A stretch of 64,000 nt of DNA from Humibacter ginsenosidimutans (GCF_007859675.1 NZ_CP042305.1:1984001-2048000), one strand, 5' to 3'; counted from the stretch's first letter, positions 1-9,383 are shown. Notes: generated by a model not told the origin, from the sequence alone. Numbers and translations: made by a program.

Positions 1-128
1 CTGCCCGTCACCTCGTTGAAGGCGCCACGAACGTTCGCCACCATGGCGTGCTTGGCCGAGAAGCCGATGCGGGTGTGAGCGGGATCGAGGTCCCAGTCGC
101 CGCCCAGGTCGGGTCCGTTGTCGGTCAT
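1..128 (-). CDS. YceI family protein (N-terminal part only)
   Basis: Only the first 42 codons are in the window. The visible segment has the WDLDPAHTRIGFSAKHAM pattern typical of the first beta strands of YceI-like lipocalin-fold proteins, which bind isoprenoid or other amphipathic ligands. No signal peptide is visible, so a cytoplasmic form is likely. The ATG is preceded by an AGGGAGA ribosome binding site a few bases upstream. It is divergent from the dehydrogenase operon. The family assignment rests on a short stretch, so the rest of the protein is not known from here. Confidence 0.75.
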   Translation of the reverse strand, partial: MTDNGPDLGGDWDLDPAHTRIGFSAKHAMVANVRGAFNEVTG

Positions 129-431
129 GATCTCCCTATCGGTCGTCGCATGAACTCCCACAGTCTCTCATCCGCGGGATGATCGAATGCCCAGAGCGCC
201 CGCGACGTCGACCACGGCGATGCGCTCGGCTCCCCTGGAAGGCTACCCCGCGAACGGGGGCCAACCACAAGGGTCGACCCGCATCGGCTGCCCGCGTTCC
301 TGGTGGACGAATGGCATTGTTCGCGGGTTGCGACGTGGCCGATCGGCACGGAGCACGGCCGATGCGTGCCGTCTGCATCGACCTGAGCGGGTGCCCGTGC
401 TCCGGCCGCGCGCACCACGCACCATGGCGGT
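129..431. other. Intergenic region between divergent yceI-like and E1 alpha genes
   Basis: About 300 bases separate the two divergent starts and should hold both promoters. I see no convincing operator palindrome, RNA structure or coding potential. Short open frames here show no recognisable protein features. Confidence 0.5.
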
Positions 432-1577
432 GTGAGTGACCACGATGTCGCGCGGCCCGGCGCGGAGCCGATCCGACTCATCGACGAGCGCGGAGACGCC
501 GCACCGCTTCAGCGTGCGCCGGGGTTCGCGATGCCGGATGCTGGCATCCTGCTCGATCTCTACCGCCGCATGGTGCTGGCGAGACGCTTCGATGTGCAGG
601 TGAGCGCGCTGACCCGCCAAGGTCGACTGGCGACCTACCCGAGCGCGCTCGGCCAGGAGGCGTGCGAGATCGCCGCGGCCGCAGCGCTGGCCGATGGAGA
701 CTGGCTCTTTCCGACCTACCGGGATTCCATCGCCCTGCTCGCCAGAGGGGTGCGGCCGGTGGAGATCCTGTCGTTCTTCCGAGGCGACTGGCACTCCGGG
801 TTCGATCCCGCGTCGTACTGCATCGCCCCGCAGACGACGCCGCTGGCGACGCAGGCGCTGCACGCCGTGGGCTTCGCGATGGCGGCGAAGCTGCGCGGCG
901 AGACGACGGCGACGCTCACGTTCCTCGGCGACGGCGCTACGAGCGAGGGCGACGCACACGAGGCGTTCAACTTCGCGGGCGTCTGGCAGACGCCGACGGT
1001 GTTCGTCGTCCAGAACAACGGCTACGCGATCAGCGTGCCGTTCGCCAGGCAGTCTCGCGCGCGCACGCTCGCCGACAAGGCGATCGGCTACGGCATGCCA
1101 GGACACTTCGTGGACGGCAATGACGTGGCCGCCATGTACGCCGTGATCGCGGATGCCCTCGAGCGGGCTCGCGCGGGCGGCGGCCCGACCATGATCGAGG
1201 GTCTCACGTACCGCATGGAGGCTCACACCAACTCGGACGACCCGAGCAGGTACCGCGCCGACGAGGAGGTCGAGCGGTGGCGGGCTGCGGACCCGATCGC
1301 GCGACTCGAGGCGTATCTGGTGACCGACGGCATCCTCACGCCCGAGCTGCAGGGCGAGATCGGCCACGAGGCCGAGCGGCTCGCGGCCTCCACCCGCGAC
1401 GCGATGAACGAGGCGCCGCACCTCGACCCGCTCGAGCTCTTCGATCACGTGTACGCGACTCCACGGGCGGCGCTGGCGGAGCAACGCGGGTTTCTCGCGG
1501 ACGAGCTCGCGGCATCGCACGCACCACAGGCATCCACAGCGGGGGCATCCACGGCAGACGAAGGGCGCACGGCATGA
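432..1577 (+). CDS. 2-oxoacid dehydrogenase E1 component, alpha subunit
   Basis: This 381-residue thiamine-diphosphate enzyme subunit decarboxylates a 2-oxoacid as part of an E1-E2-E3 complex. The ThDP/Mg motif is visible as GDGATSEGD at about residues 166-174 followed by QNNGYA at about 184-189. The start is GTG, since no ATG lies in frame nearby. Its stop overlaps the beta-subunit start as ATGA, so the two are translationally coupled. The sequence resembles branched-chain 2-oxoacid and pyruvate E1 alpha subunits; the alpha/beta architecture favours a branched-chain (BkdA-like) role, but the substrate cannot be fixed from sequence alone. The tail after residue 355 is low-complexity Ala/Ser/Thr. 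Confidence 0.93.
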   Translation: MSDHDVARPGAEPIRLIDERGDAAPLQRAPGFAMPDAGILLDLYRRMVLARRFDVQVSALTRQGRLATYPSALGQEACEIAAAAALADGDWLFPTYRDSIALLARGVRPVEILSFFRGDWHSGFDPASYCIAPQTTPLATQALHAVGFAMAAKLRGETTATLTFLGDGATSEGDAHEAFNFAGVWQTPTVFVVQNNGYAISVPFARQSRARTLADKAIGYGMPGHFVDGNDVAAMYAVIADALERARAGGGPTMIEGLTYRMEAHTNSDDPSRYRADEEVERWRAADPIARLEAYLVTDGILTPELQGEIGHEAERLAASTRDAMNEAPHLDPLELFDHVYATPRAALAEQRGFLADELAASHAPQASTAGASTADEGRTA

Positions 1578-2596
1578 CGATCATCCATCACACTGATGCC
1601 CCTGCGGAGGCGACCGGAGAGGCGCCGACGACGCTGACCTTGGCGGGCGCACTCGGCAGGGCGATCGGCGATGCGCTGGCCGAGGACCCGAGCGTCGTCG
1701 TCTTCGGCGAGGACGTGGGACCCCTGGGCGGCGTGTTCCGGGTGACGGACGGCCTGAACGCCCGGTTCGGCGACGAACGGGTCTGGGACTCGCCGCTGGC
1801 GGAGGCCGGCATCGTCGGCACGGCCATCGGCATGGCGATGAACGGCATGCGGCCGGTCGTCGAGCTGCAGTTCGACGCGTTCAGCTACCCGGCGTTCGAG
1901 CAGATCACGTCGCATCTGGCCAAGATGCGTAACCGCACCAGGGGCGCGGTGCAGCTGCCGATCGTGATCCGCATTCCGTACGCGGGCGGCATCGGCGGCG
2001 TCGAGCACCACTCCGACTCGTCGGAGGCCTACTGGACGCACACCCCGGGCCTCACGGTCGTCACGCCGTCGAATCCGATCGACGCCTACTGGATGCTCCG
2101 TCAGGCCATCGCGAGCGACGATCCGGTGATCTTCCTCGAGCCGAAGAGCCGGTACTGGACGAAGGATGCCGTGCCCCTCGACCACGCGCCGGCCCCGCTC
2201 GATCGCGCCCGCGTCATCCGCACCGGCACCGACGTCACGCTCATGGCCTACGGCCCCACGGTGAAGACGGCGCTGGATGCCGCCGCGCTCGCCGAGCTCG
2301 AGGACCTCTCGATCGAGGTCATCGACCTGCGCACGCTGTCGCCATTCGACGACGCGACGGTGAACGCCTCGGTGCGGAAGACGTCGCGGGCCGCGATCAT
2401 CCACGAGGCGGCGCAGTTCGGCGGCTACGGCGCCGAGGTCGCCGCGCGGGTCACGGAGCGCAATTTCTTCCATCTCGCCGCCCCCCTGCTGCGCATCGCC
2501 GGATTCGACGTGCCCTACCCGTCGCCGAAGCTCGAGGAGTTCTACCTGCCCACCGCGGAACGCGTGCTGAACGCACTCGACACCTGGGAGTGGTGA
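1574..2596 (+). CDS. 2-oxoacid dehydrogenase E1 component, beta subunit
   Basis: This 340-residue partner of the alpha subunit completes the ThDP site. It has the expected order: an N-terminal pyrimidine-binding domain (VVFGEDVGPLGGVFRVT, then SPLAEAGIVGTAIGMA) and a C-terminal transketolase-like domain (DLRTLSPFD, then HEAAQFGGYGAEVAA). The ATG at 1574 overlaps the upstream stop. The same frame is open further upstream but only as an antiphase reading of the alpha gene. Its stop shares one base with the E2 start (TGATG). Confidence 0.93.
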   Translation: MTIIHHTDAPAEATGEAPTTLTLAGALGRAIGDALAEDPSVVVFGEDVGPLGGVFRVTDGLNARFGDERVWDSPLAEAGIVGTAIGMAMNGMRPVVELQFDAFSYPAFEQITSHLAKMRNRTRGAVQLPIVIRIPYAGGIGGVEHHSDSSEAYWTHTPGLTVVTPSNPIDAYWMLRQAIASDDPVIFLEPKSRYWTKDAVPLDHAPAPLDRARVIRTGTDVTLMAYGPTVKTALDAAALAELEDLSIEVIDLRTLSPFDDATVNASVRKTSRAAIIHEAAQFGGYGAEVAARVTERNFFHLAAPLLRIAGFDVPYPSPKLEEFYLPTAERVLNALDTWEW

Positions 2597-3963
2597 TGGG
2601 CGACGAGCGCGCGCGCTTTCTGCTGCCGGACCTCGGCGAGGGACTGACCGAGGCGACCATCGTGGGCTGGCTGGTCTCGCCCGGCGATGTCGTCGCGGTC
2701 GACCAGCCGGTGGTGGAGGTGGAGTCGGCGAAGTCGATCGTGCAGCTGCCGTCGCCGTACGCCGGACGCGTGCAGTCGCTGGACGCCGCCGTCGCCGACG
2801 TGGTGCAGAAGGATGCTCCGCTGCTCACGATCGACACCGCGGCGGCGGACGTCGGCACGACCGTCCCGACGGGCGACGTCAGCGCGGTGGGCGCGACGAC
2901 CGAAGGTGCCGACGTGGTGCCTGGCACCGCTCTGCGGGCCGACGGGGAGGCATCCGGTGCCGTGCTCGTCGGCTATGGACTCACGGCATCGACCCGCACG
3001 TTCCTCACGCCGCCCGCCGGACGCTTCGGCCGCGGCAGACGTCACACCGGCGTCACGACGCGGTCCCCCGTCGTGTCCCCGATCGTGCGCAAGCTCGCGC
3101 ACGACCACGGCTTCGATGCCGCGGAGCTGCGCGGCAGCGGGCGGGGCTCGCTCGTCGTGCGCGACGACGTGGAGGCGGAGATCGCGGCGCGTTCCGCCCG
3201 CGACGCCGCGTCGTCCACGGCGGGCGCGGAGGCGCCGCGCGGAGCCGCGCGCCGGACTTCTGGGGCGGATGCGGCGGCATCCGACGTGCACATCCCCATC
3301 GTCGGTGTGCGCAAGGCCGTCGCCGACCACCTCACACAGTCGCGCCGGACCGTGCCCGACGCGACCATCTGGATGGACGTCGACGCCACCGAGCTCGTGC
3401 GCGCGAAGCGTCGGCTGGAGGCGACGACGGGCGAACGGTACAGCGTGACGGCCCTCGTCGCGCGGTTCGTCGTCGCGGGGCTCGAGCGCTTCCCCGTGCT
3501 GAACTCGTCGGTCGACGAGACTGCGGGCGAGATCGTGCAGCACGCATCGATCAACCTCGGGCTGGCCGCCCAGACGGGGCGCGGGCTGATGGTCCCCGTG
3601 GTGCACGATGCACAGGCGCTGTCGCTCGCACGGCTTCGGGATGCCGTCGCCGACCTCGTCTCCCACGCTGAGCGCGCCGACTATCCGCCGTCCGCTCTCG
3701 CGGGCGGCACGTTCACCCTGAACAACTACGGAGCCCTCGGCGTCGACGGCTCGTCGCCCATCATCAACTCGCCCGAGGTCGCGATGCTGGGCCTCGGCAG
3801 GCTGATGGAACGGCCGTGGGTGGTCGACGGCGAGCTCGCGGTGCGCACGGTCGCGACGCTGTCGCTCGTGTTCGACCACCGGGTGTGCGACGGTGACGTG
3901 GCATCCGGGTTCCTCACGTTCGTCGCCCGATGCGTTCAGGAGCCGCTGATCGCCTTCGTCTGA
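2596..3963 (+). CDS. Dihydrolipoyl acyltransferase, E2 component of 2-oxoacid dehydrogenase
   Basis: E2 core of the complex, 455 residues from the ATG that overlaps the E1 beta stop (GTG codons 3 and 6 bases earlier are possible but less likely). There is one lipoyl domain with the lipoyl-lysine at about K46 (VEVESAKSIVQ), a linker, a peripheral-subunit-binding domain at about 155-190 (SPIVRKLAHDHG), and the catalytic acyltransferase domain ending in the DHRVCDG active-site motif near residue 427. Having only one lipoyl domain fits a branched-chain-type E2. No E3 (dihydrolipoyl dehydrogenase) gene follows, so E3 must be supplied from elsewhere. Confidence 0.93.
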   Translation: MGDERARFLLPDLGEGLTEATIVGWLVSPGDVVAVDQPVVEVESAKSIVQLPSPYAGRVQSLDAAVADVVQKDAPLLTIDTAAADVGTTVPTGDVSAVGATTEGADVVPGTALRADGEASGAVLVGYGLTASTRTFLTPPAGRFGRGRRHTGVTTRSPVVSPIVRKLAHDHGFDAAELRGSGRGSLVVRDDVEAEIAARSARDAASSTAGAEAPRGAARRTSGADAAASDVHIPIVGVRKAVADHLTQSRRTVPDATIWMDVDATELVRAKRRLEATTGERYSVTALVARFVVAGLERFPVLNSSVDETAGEIVQHASINLGLAAQTGRGLMVPVVHDAQALSLARLRDAVADLVSHAERADYPPSALAGGTFTLNNYGALGVDGSSPIINSPEVAMLGLGRLMERPWVVDGELAVRTVATLSLVFDHRVCDGDVASGFLTFVARCVQEPLIAFV

Positions 3964-4135
3964 CGCGTCCGGTCGCCGTGCCGCGGTCCACACACCACGT
4001 GGGCACCCCGGTGCTCGCCGCCCGCTTCGCACACCGGCACAGACCGTGCGCGAGGTGCGAGCGCTCGACGAGCTGTCGCGCGGCCGATTCGAACTCGGCT
4101 CGTGCCCCTCGTCGCCGCGCTCAGCGGCCTGTGGC

Positions 4136-4926
4136 TCACGATCGGTCGTGCGGCTCGCGTCGGTGCACGCCCCGGCTCCGGGCCGCGGCCTCGGAAGTGG
4201 GCGCCGGCGACGGGTGCCGCGGCGGTTCCCGAGGAGAAAGGCCGCGAGTGCGGCGCACTCGAGCCCCGCGGCCCCCCACAGCGCTGCGCCGGTGGTCGCT
4301 GTGGCGGCTCCGGCGGCCGCGCCGGCGACGAACCCGAGAACGATCAGCGCCGCGATGGCGAGCTCGTGCAGGGTGGCGGCGGATCGCCTCCGCCAGGCGT
4401 TCGCCGTGGCGTCGACGAGCCGCATCAGGTTGCCGGTGGTGGCGATGCTCACGAACCCGACGCCCGCAGCCCCACGGAACAGCTGAAGTCGAATGCCGCC
4501 GATCACGGACAAGGGGATCACGAAGGCCGCGCTGGGTGCGTCGGCCGGCAACGACGCGAGCCCCGCGAAGACGATGATCTGGCCGACGAAGACAGCCGCC
4601 ATCGCTCGACACGGCAACTCCGGGGCGAAGCCTCGCAGAACGTGCGCTATGGCCAGGCCGCCCAGGTAGGCGAGCAGCGGCCATACATACGGAAGGCCGG
4701 ACTGCCCATGCACGATGGCGACGGCGAGGAAGACGACGTTGCCGGTCTGCGCGAACGCGAAGACACCGTGGCAGAGGAACATGAAGGCGTCGACGCACCC
4801 GCTCACGGCCGTCATGAGCACCGCCCCGGCAACCCCTACGTCGCCGACTGCGGCCGGCGCGGCGGGTCCCGTCGCAACAATCACAGGGGCCGCGCTCTCC
4901 GCTCCGTCTGTCGTGATCATGCTCAT
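4136..4926 (-). CDS. DUF1275 (YoaK-like) membrane protein, 3' end unresolved
   Basis: Residues 1 to about 240 form a hydrophobic six-helix-type protein with the family pattern TAVSGCVDAFMFL, FAQTGNVVFLA and TTGNLMRLVDA. Function of the family is unknown; a transporter-like role has been proposed. The ATG at 4926 follows a GAGAGGAGA ribosome site. The oddity is the 3' end: after the last hydrophobic segment (near 4206) the frame has no stop until 2542, deep on the antisense strand of the E2 gene. A one-base slip into the adjacent frame would end it at 4136, the limit used here. Either a frameshift or a sequence error near 4140-4210 is likely. Confidence 0.65.
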
Positions 4927-5038
4927 CGGTGTCGGCTCTCCTCTCGTTGACGGGCCGGCGCCTTCTGCGCGTTCGCGACGACGACCGGCCCGCCTGTCTC
5001 TTCTCAGGATGCGAGCGCCTGGCTTCCGCACCGATCCG

Positions 5039-5076
5039 CCGATCGGTGGACCGGCTGGTGGACGCCACGATCCACC
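5039..5076. promoter_or_regulatory. Candidate shared regulatory element, copy A
   Basis: CCGATCGGTGGA followed 20 nt later by TCCACC, so that GGTGGA and TCCACC form inverted arms. It lies between the divergent DUF1275 and esterase genes. Related copies occur at 6519-6557 and 10970-11009. That it is an operator is inference. Confidence 0.4.
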
Positions 5077-5191
5077 TGCCCGTCCGCCCGCCGGCCGATG
5101 AGCCCGAGAACACGCGTGACGAGGCTGAATTGCAGGCCCCGATCGGGCCGTCAATCGCTCGGCGGGCATCCGCCGGAAAGGTCGGTCACCC

Positions 5192-6490
5192 ATGCTCGCC
5201 TGGCTCCTGCATCTGAAGATCCAGGACATCTCCTTCCTCGCCACCGTCGCCGGCCTCACCGTCGTCGCGGTGCTCGCGCTGATCCTGCGCAGGCCCACCA
5301 AGCGCTGGATGCTCACCGCCTCGATCGGGGTGACAAGCGGCGCGGGCGTCGGCTACCTGCTCGCCTGGCTGGTCGGCGACGTGTGGAACCTCTTCGGCGC
5401 CCAGCTGTCGACCTCCGAGACCCTCTGGGTCGCGCTGGTGTTCTCCGGCCTCGGGCTCGCCATCGTGAGCACGTGGCGTTCGCAATGGTGGCGCAAGCTG
5501 GTCGCCCTGGTCGCAGTGCCGCTCGTGATCGTGACGGGGTGCGCCTTCGTGAACGCCGACGTCGGCTACTACACCGACGTGAGCGATGCGCTCGGCATGC
5601 AGCAGTATCAGGGCGGTGCACTCGGCCACGAGCACGGGGACCCCCTGCACGGCACCATTCCCGTCGTCGACACGACGACCTGGACACCACCCGCCGACTT
5701 GCCGAAGGCCGGCGAGGTGCTCTCTGTGGCGATTCCCGGCACGGTCTCCCACTTCGCCGCCCGCGACGCGGTGGTTTATCTGCCCCCGGCGGCCCGGGTC
5801 GCCGATCCGCCGGCGCTTCCGGTGATCATCGCCCTGTCCGGCCAGCCCGGCTCACCGAGCGACTGGTTCGCGTCCGGGCACATCGCCCAGGTCATGGATG
5901 CCTACGCCGCCGCCCATAAGGGCATCGCGCCGATCGTCGTGTCGCCCGACCAGCTCGGGCCGACGGCATCCAACACCATGTGCGTGAACTCGCCGCTCGG
6001 CAACTCGGCGACCTACGTCACCACCGACGTGGTCGACTGGGTCACCAGTCACCTCTACGTCGCGACCGACCGCGATGCGTGGTCGCTGTTCGGCTTCTCG
6101 CAGGGAGCGACCTGCTCGTCGCAGTTCCTCACCGGTGACCCGGCTCGTTTCGGGTCGATGCTCGCCGTGTCGAGCGAGATCGGTCCCGAGAACGGGCCCG
6201 ACACCGTGGCGCAGGCATTCGACGGCTCGCAGGCCGAATACGCCGCCGCCATGCCCATCGCGAAGATGCACGCCCACGGAAGGTACCGCGACACGCTCGC
6301 CGTCTTCGCGGTCGGCTCAGAAGACAGCAGGTACGTCGGCTGGGACGAGCAACTGCACGCCGCCGCTCAACGTGAAGGCATGAACACGCAGCTGTATGTC
6401 TCGCCGGGTACCGGGCACGACTGGTTCACCGTCGCCTACGGGGTGCAGAAGGGGATGCCCGCCGTGCTCGCCCACATGGGACTCGGCTGA
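5192..6490 (+). CDS. Membrane-tethered alpha/beta-hydrolase (esterase family), possible aminoacyl-lipid hydrolase
   Basis: A 432-residue protein with about four hydrophobic helices in residues 10-120, then an extracytoplasmic alpha/beta hydrolase domain of the esterase (antigen 85/esterase D-like) family. The nucleophile elbow GFSQG places the catalytic serine at about residue 303; GTGHDW near residue 408 supplies the likely catalytic histidine, and an acidic residue in GSEDSRY may complete the triad. The next gene on the strand is an MprF-like lipid aminoacyltransferase. In Enterococcus a hydrolase, AhyD, removes amino acids from aminoacyl-phosphatidylglycerol, so a similar editing role is plausible here, but that is inference. 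Confidence 0.8.
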   Translation: MLAWLLHLKIQDISFLATVAGLTVVAVLALILRRPTKRWMLTASIGVTSGAGVGYLLAWLVGDVWNLFGAQLSTSETLWVALVFSGLGLAIVSTWRSQWWRKLVALVAVPLVIVTGCAFVNADVGYYTDVSDALGMQQYQGGALGHEHGDPLHGTIPVVDTTTWTPPADLPKAGEVLSVAIPGTVSHFAARDAVVYLPPAARVADPPALPVIIALSGQPGSPSDWFASGHIAQVMDAYAAAHKGIAPIVVSPDQLGPTASNTMCVNSPLGNSATYVTTDVVDWVTSHLYVATDRDAWSLFGFSQGATCSSQFLTGDPARFGSMLAVSSEIGPENGPDTVAQAFDGSQAEYAAAMPIAKMHAHGRYRDTLAVFAVGSEDSRYVGWDEQLHAAAQREGMNTQLYVSPGTGHDWFTVAYGVQKGMPAVLAHMGLG

Positions 6491-6510
6491 CACCGGCCCC
6501 GGTATGCGCG

Positions 6511-6567
6511 GGCGTCGCCCGATCGGTGGAGGGGATCATCCCCCGGTTCATCCGATCAGGCGACGCC
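6511..6567 (+). promoter_or_regulatory. Long stem-loop containing candidate regulatory element copy B
   Basis: GGCGTCGCC (6511-6519) pairs with GGCGACGCC (6559-6567), and GATCGG pairs with CCGATC inside it. The left arm includes CCGATCGGTGGA, the same element as at 5039 and 10970. It could be the esterase terminator, a leader structure for the downstream gene, or an operator. No T-run follows. Confidence 0.45.
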
Positions 6568-6668
6568 CGAGAAGCCTCAGCTCGCCGAGGCTGGATTCAG
6601 ACGGCGGAACTGCTGGTCAGCGATCCGCTCGAACATCACTCGTCACCACAAGAAGGATCAGACCCGTC

Positions 6669-9314
6669 ATGACCACCGCACTCGTCTCGGCGTCGGAGCC
6701 CACTGTCGCCGGTACCGGCACCGCGGGATCCCCCGCTGTGCCCGGCGCCTCGACCGCCTCGACGCCCCGCGACGCTGCTCGCGCAGTGATCGGCGCGGTC
6801 CGCAGCGCCTCAACACGCGTCGGCCGCGTCGCGCGGAGCTTTCCGGTCACCCTGACCGTGATGACGGTGTTCGCGGTCGCCGAGCTCATCGCCGCCGCGC
6901 TCCCCGGGCCGCTGCTCGACGCCCTCTCGTGGGCGGGCACCGGAGTCGGTCCACTCGCCGACGGGCACTGGTGGACGCCTGTCACGTCGCTGTTCTTCGC
7001 CGATTCCCCGCTGCAGTTCATCTTCGCCCTGGCAGCAACCGGCGTTCTCGTCGGCGCTGCAGAGCGGCTCATGGGTGGCGCGCGCACGGCGCTGGCGTTC
7101 GCGGCGACCGGGGTGACGGGCATCCTCGCCGGGATCGGGCTCCAGTGGTTGGGCCTCGTCGCCGGTGTTCCTTGGGTGCAGAGCACCGAACATCTGATGG
7201 CCGTCACCCCGTTCACCGGAGCGCTCGGCGCCCTCGCCGCAGCGAGCGCATTCGCCGGTGTGCTCTGGCGCCGCCGGATCCGATTGATGTCGCTTCTCGT
7301 TGTCGGGGTGTTCGTGCTGTACGCCGGGCAGCCCACCGACCTCTACCGCGTGCTTGCCGTGCTCGCCGGGACCGCGATGGGCGAGCTGCTCGTGCGCCTC
7401 ACCGATCAGGAACGCCCCATCGCCAGCTGGACTCGCAGCTCGAACCGCGAGGTGCGCGTGCTGCTCGCGTCCGTGGTGGCAGCGGTCGGCGCGGGGCCTG
7501 TCGTTGCTCTGCTCTCACACGGACGATTCGGCCTGCTTGCGCCCTTCGCCGAGCTTTTCGCGACTCCGGCCACAACGCCCGCTTGTGCGACCGGCGTCGT
7601 CAGCACCCATTGCCTGTCGGCGTTCTCGATGTCGCCGATCGCCGGCGGTGCCGCGGTCGTCTTCTCGCTGCTGCCGCTGGGCGTGCTGCTCGTCACCGCC
7701 TATGGACTGGTCTTCGGAAGCCGCTTCGCGCTGGTGATCGCCACCGTGGTCAACGTCGTGCTGGCCTTCTGTGCCGCGATCTCGTTCGGCCTCGTCTCGT
7801 CCCTCCTCGACTCGGGCATGGGGCCTCTGACCGGTGCCCGCGGGTTACACGTCGCAACGGGGCTCGTGATCGCCGCCATCGTGCCGCTCTGCGTGGCGGT
7901 CGCCCTCGTGCTGGCCCGCCGCAGGTTCACGGTGATGCCGTCGCGGCGCTCCGTACAACGCTTCGCGGTGATCGTGACGGTCACGGGAGCGGCTCTGGCG
8001 GGGCTCTGCCTGGCGGTGTCGTGGCTCGGCGACGCCGCAGTGCTCGCGGCCGCCACCCCGTTTCAGGTGACCGTCGACATCGTCTCGCGATTCCTTCCGT
8101 TGCGTGCGGCGGTCGCGCTGCACACAGCCGGCGAGCCGTTCGCCGTCTGGCTGGTGCTGCACGCAGTCGGGCCGCTGTTCTGGGCCGTCGTGCTCGTGGC
8201 AGCTCTTCCGCCGATGCTCACGATGACGGCCGGATCCCGCGCCGGCGACGCCCGCGCGGCACAGCGGCTCGTGCGACGCGGAGGTGACGCGCTCGCATAC
8301 ATGACCACCTGGACCGGCAACCGCTACTGGTTCGACGACGCCGACATCGATGCGGCGGCAGACGCGCACCCCGACGCCGACGACCGCACCCCGCGGACCG
8401 CCGTCGCCTACCGCGTGATCAACGGCATCGCGATCACCACGGGTGGCCCGCTCGGGACGCCCACGTGCCACGAGGCCACGCTGCGACGGTTCGCCCGGTT
8501 CTGCGACGACCACGGCTGGGTGCCGGTGTTCTACAGCATCGACGGCGACCTGTCGCAGGCAGTGCAATCGATGGGGTGGCGGAGCATGGTCGTCGCCGAG
8601 GAGGCCGTGATCCTGCCGCAGCTCTGGAGCACGGCCGGCAAGAAGTGGCAAGACGTGCGGTCTTCGGCGAACCGGGCGCAGCGGGCCGGCATCCGCGCGG
8701 TCTGGACCCGCCACAGCGAACTGTCGCCTGCCCAGCAGACACAGCTGATGGAGATCTCCGATGAGTGGATATCGGGCAAGGACCTGCCCGAGATGGGCTT
8801 CACCCTCGGCGGGCTCGACGAACTGCGTGACCCGGAGGTCCGGCTGATGCTGGCCGTCGACGAGGGCGGACGCATCGAGGCGGTCACGAGCTGGATGCCG
8901 CGCTACCGCGACGACATGGTCGTGGGATGGACGCTCGACTTCATGCGGCGCCGCACCGACAGCATCAACGGCATCATGGAGTTCGTGATCGCCGCTTCGG
9001 CCGAGCAGATGCGCGACGACGGTGCGATCGAGATGAGCCTCTCTGGCGCCCCGCTGGCCCATGCCGGAGCCGGCGAGTCCCGTGGAGCGCTGGACGGCAT
9101 CCTCGCCCGCCTCAGCACCACGCTCGAGCCGATGTACGGGTTCCGATCGTTGCTGCGGTTCAAGCGCAAGTTCCAGCCGGAGTTCCGGCCGATGCTGATG
9201 GCGTACCCCGATTCCGCGGCACTGCCGCGCATCGGCGTCGCAATCGCGCGCGCGTACGCTCCCGAGCTGTCGTGGGCGGATGCCGCCCGGTTCGCCCGGG
9301 GCGCCCGCGGCTGA
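6669..9314 (+). CDS. MprF-like aminoacyl-lipid synthase: polytopic N-terminal region plus DUF2156 transferase domain
   Basis: An 881-residue protein. Residues 55 to about 540 are a series of membrane helices, the first block resembling a rhomboid-like fold without an obvious catalytic GxSG serine. Residues 545-865 form a DUF2156 (phosphatidylglycerol lysyltransferase C-terminal) domain, a double GNAT fold that moves an amino acid from aminoacyl-tRNA to a membrane lipid; recognisable parts include AYRVINGIAITTGGPLG and the C-terminal YGFRSLLRFKRKFQPEF. The start is the ATG after AAGAAGGATC. Lipid aminoacylation lowers surface negative charge and protects against cationic peptides. The amino acid and acceptor lipid (phosphatidylglycerol or diacylglycerol) cannot be told from sequence. 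Confidence 0.85.
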   Translation: MTTALVSASEPTVAGTGTAGSPAVPGASTASTPRDAARAVIGAVRSASTRVGRVARSFPVTLTVMTVFAVAELIAAALPGPLLDALSWAGTGVGPLADGHWWTPVTSLFFADSPLQFIFALAATGVLVGAAERLMGGARTALAFAATGVTGILAGIGLQWLGLVAGVPWVQSTEHLMAVTPFTGALGALAAASAFAGVLWRRRIRLMSLLVVGVFVLYAGQPTDLYRVLAVLAGTAMGELLVRLTDQERPIASWTRSSNREVRVLLASVVAAVGAGPVVALLSHGRFGLLAPFAELFATPATTPACATGVVSTHCLSAFSMSPIAGGAAVVFSLLPLGVLLVTAYGLVFGSRFALVIATVVNVVLAFCAAISFGLVSSLLDSGMGPLTGARGLHVATGLVIAAIVPLCVAVALVLARRRFTVMPSRRSVQRFAVIVTVTGAALAGLCLAVSWLGDAAVLAAATPFQVTVDIVSRFLPLRAAVALHTAGEPFAVWLVLHAVGPLFWAVVLVAALPPMLTMTAGSRAGDARAAQRLVRRGGDALAYMTTWTGNRYWFDDADIDAAADAHPDADDRTPRTAVAYRVINGIAITTGGPLGTPTCHEATLRRFARFCDDHGWVPVFYSIDGDLSQAVQSMGWRSMVVAEEAVILPQLWSTAGKKWQDVRSSANRAQRAGIRAVWTRHSELSPAQQTQLMEISDEWISGKDLPEMGFTLGGLDELRDPEVRLMLAVDEGGRIEAVTSWMPRYRDDMVVGWTLDFMRRRTDSINGIMEFVIAASAEQMRDDGAIEMSLSGAPLAHAGAGESRGALDGILARLSTTLEPMYGFRSLLRFKRKFQPEFRPMLMAYPDSAALPRIGVAIARAYAPELSWADAARFARGARG

Positions 9315-9340
9315 GCGCGGCGTCACGGCGCCTTCGACTC

Positions 9341-9383
9341 GCCTCCGGCTCGCTCAGGGAGAAATCCCTCATGGGCCGGAGGC
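9341..9383. terminator. Stem-loop between convergent MprF-like and GNAT genes
   Basis: GCCTCCGGC pairs with GCCGGAGGC, and an inner AGGGA-GAAA-TCCCT stem lies inside the loop. It sits between converging genes and probably ends both transcripts. The left arm overlaps a CTTCGACTCGC...GCTCGCTCAGG dispersed repeat also seen near 46784. Confidence 0.6.

Noticed and set aside
243..1520. Long minus-strand frame opposite the E1 alpha gene
   Set aside because: The composition is Arg/His-rich shadow coding, with no family similarity, while the plus strand has a clear E1 alpha protein.
2542..5316. A 924-codon open frame on the minus strand across the E2 gene and beyond
   Set aside because: It is in exact antisense codon register with E2, which stays open because the sense strand rarely uses TTA, CTA or TCA. 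Only the part from 4926 to about 4206 has protein-family character (DUF1275).
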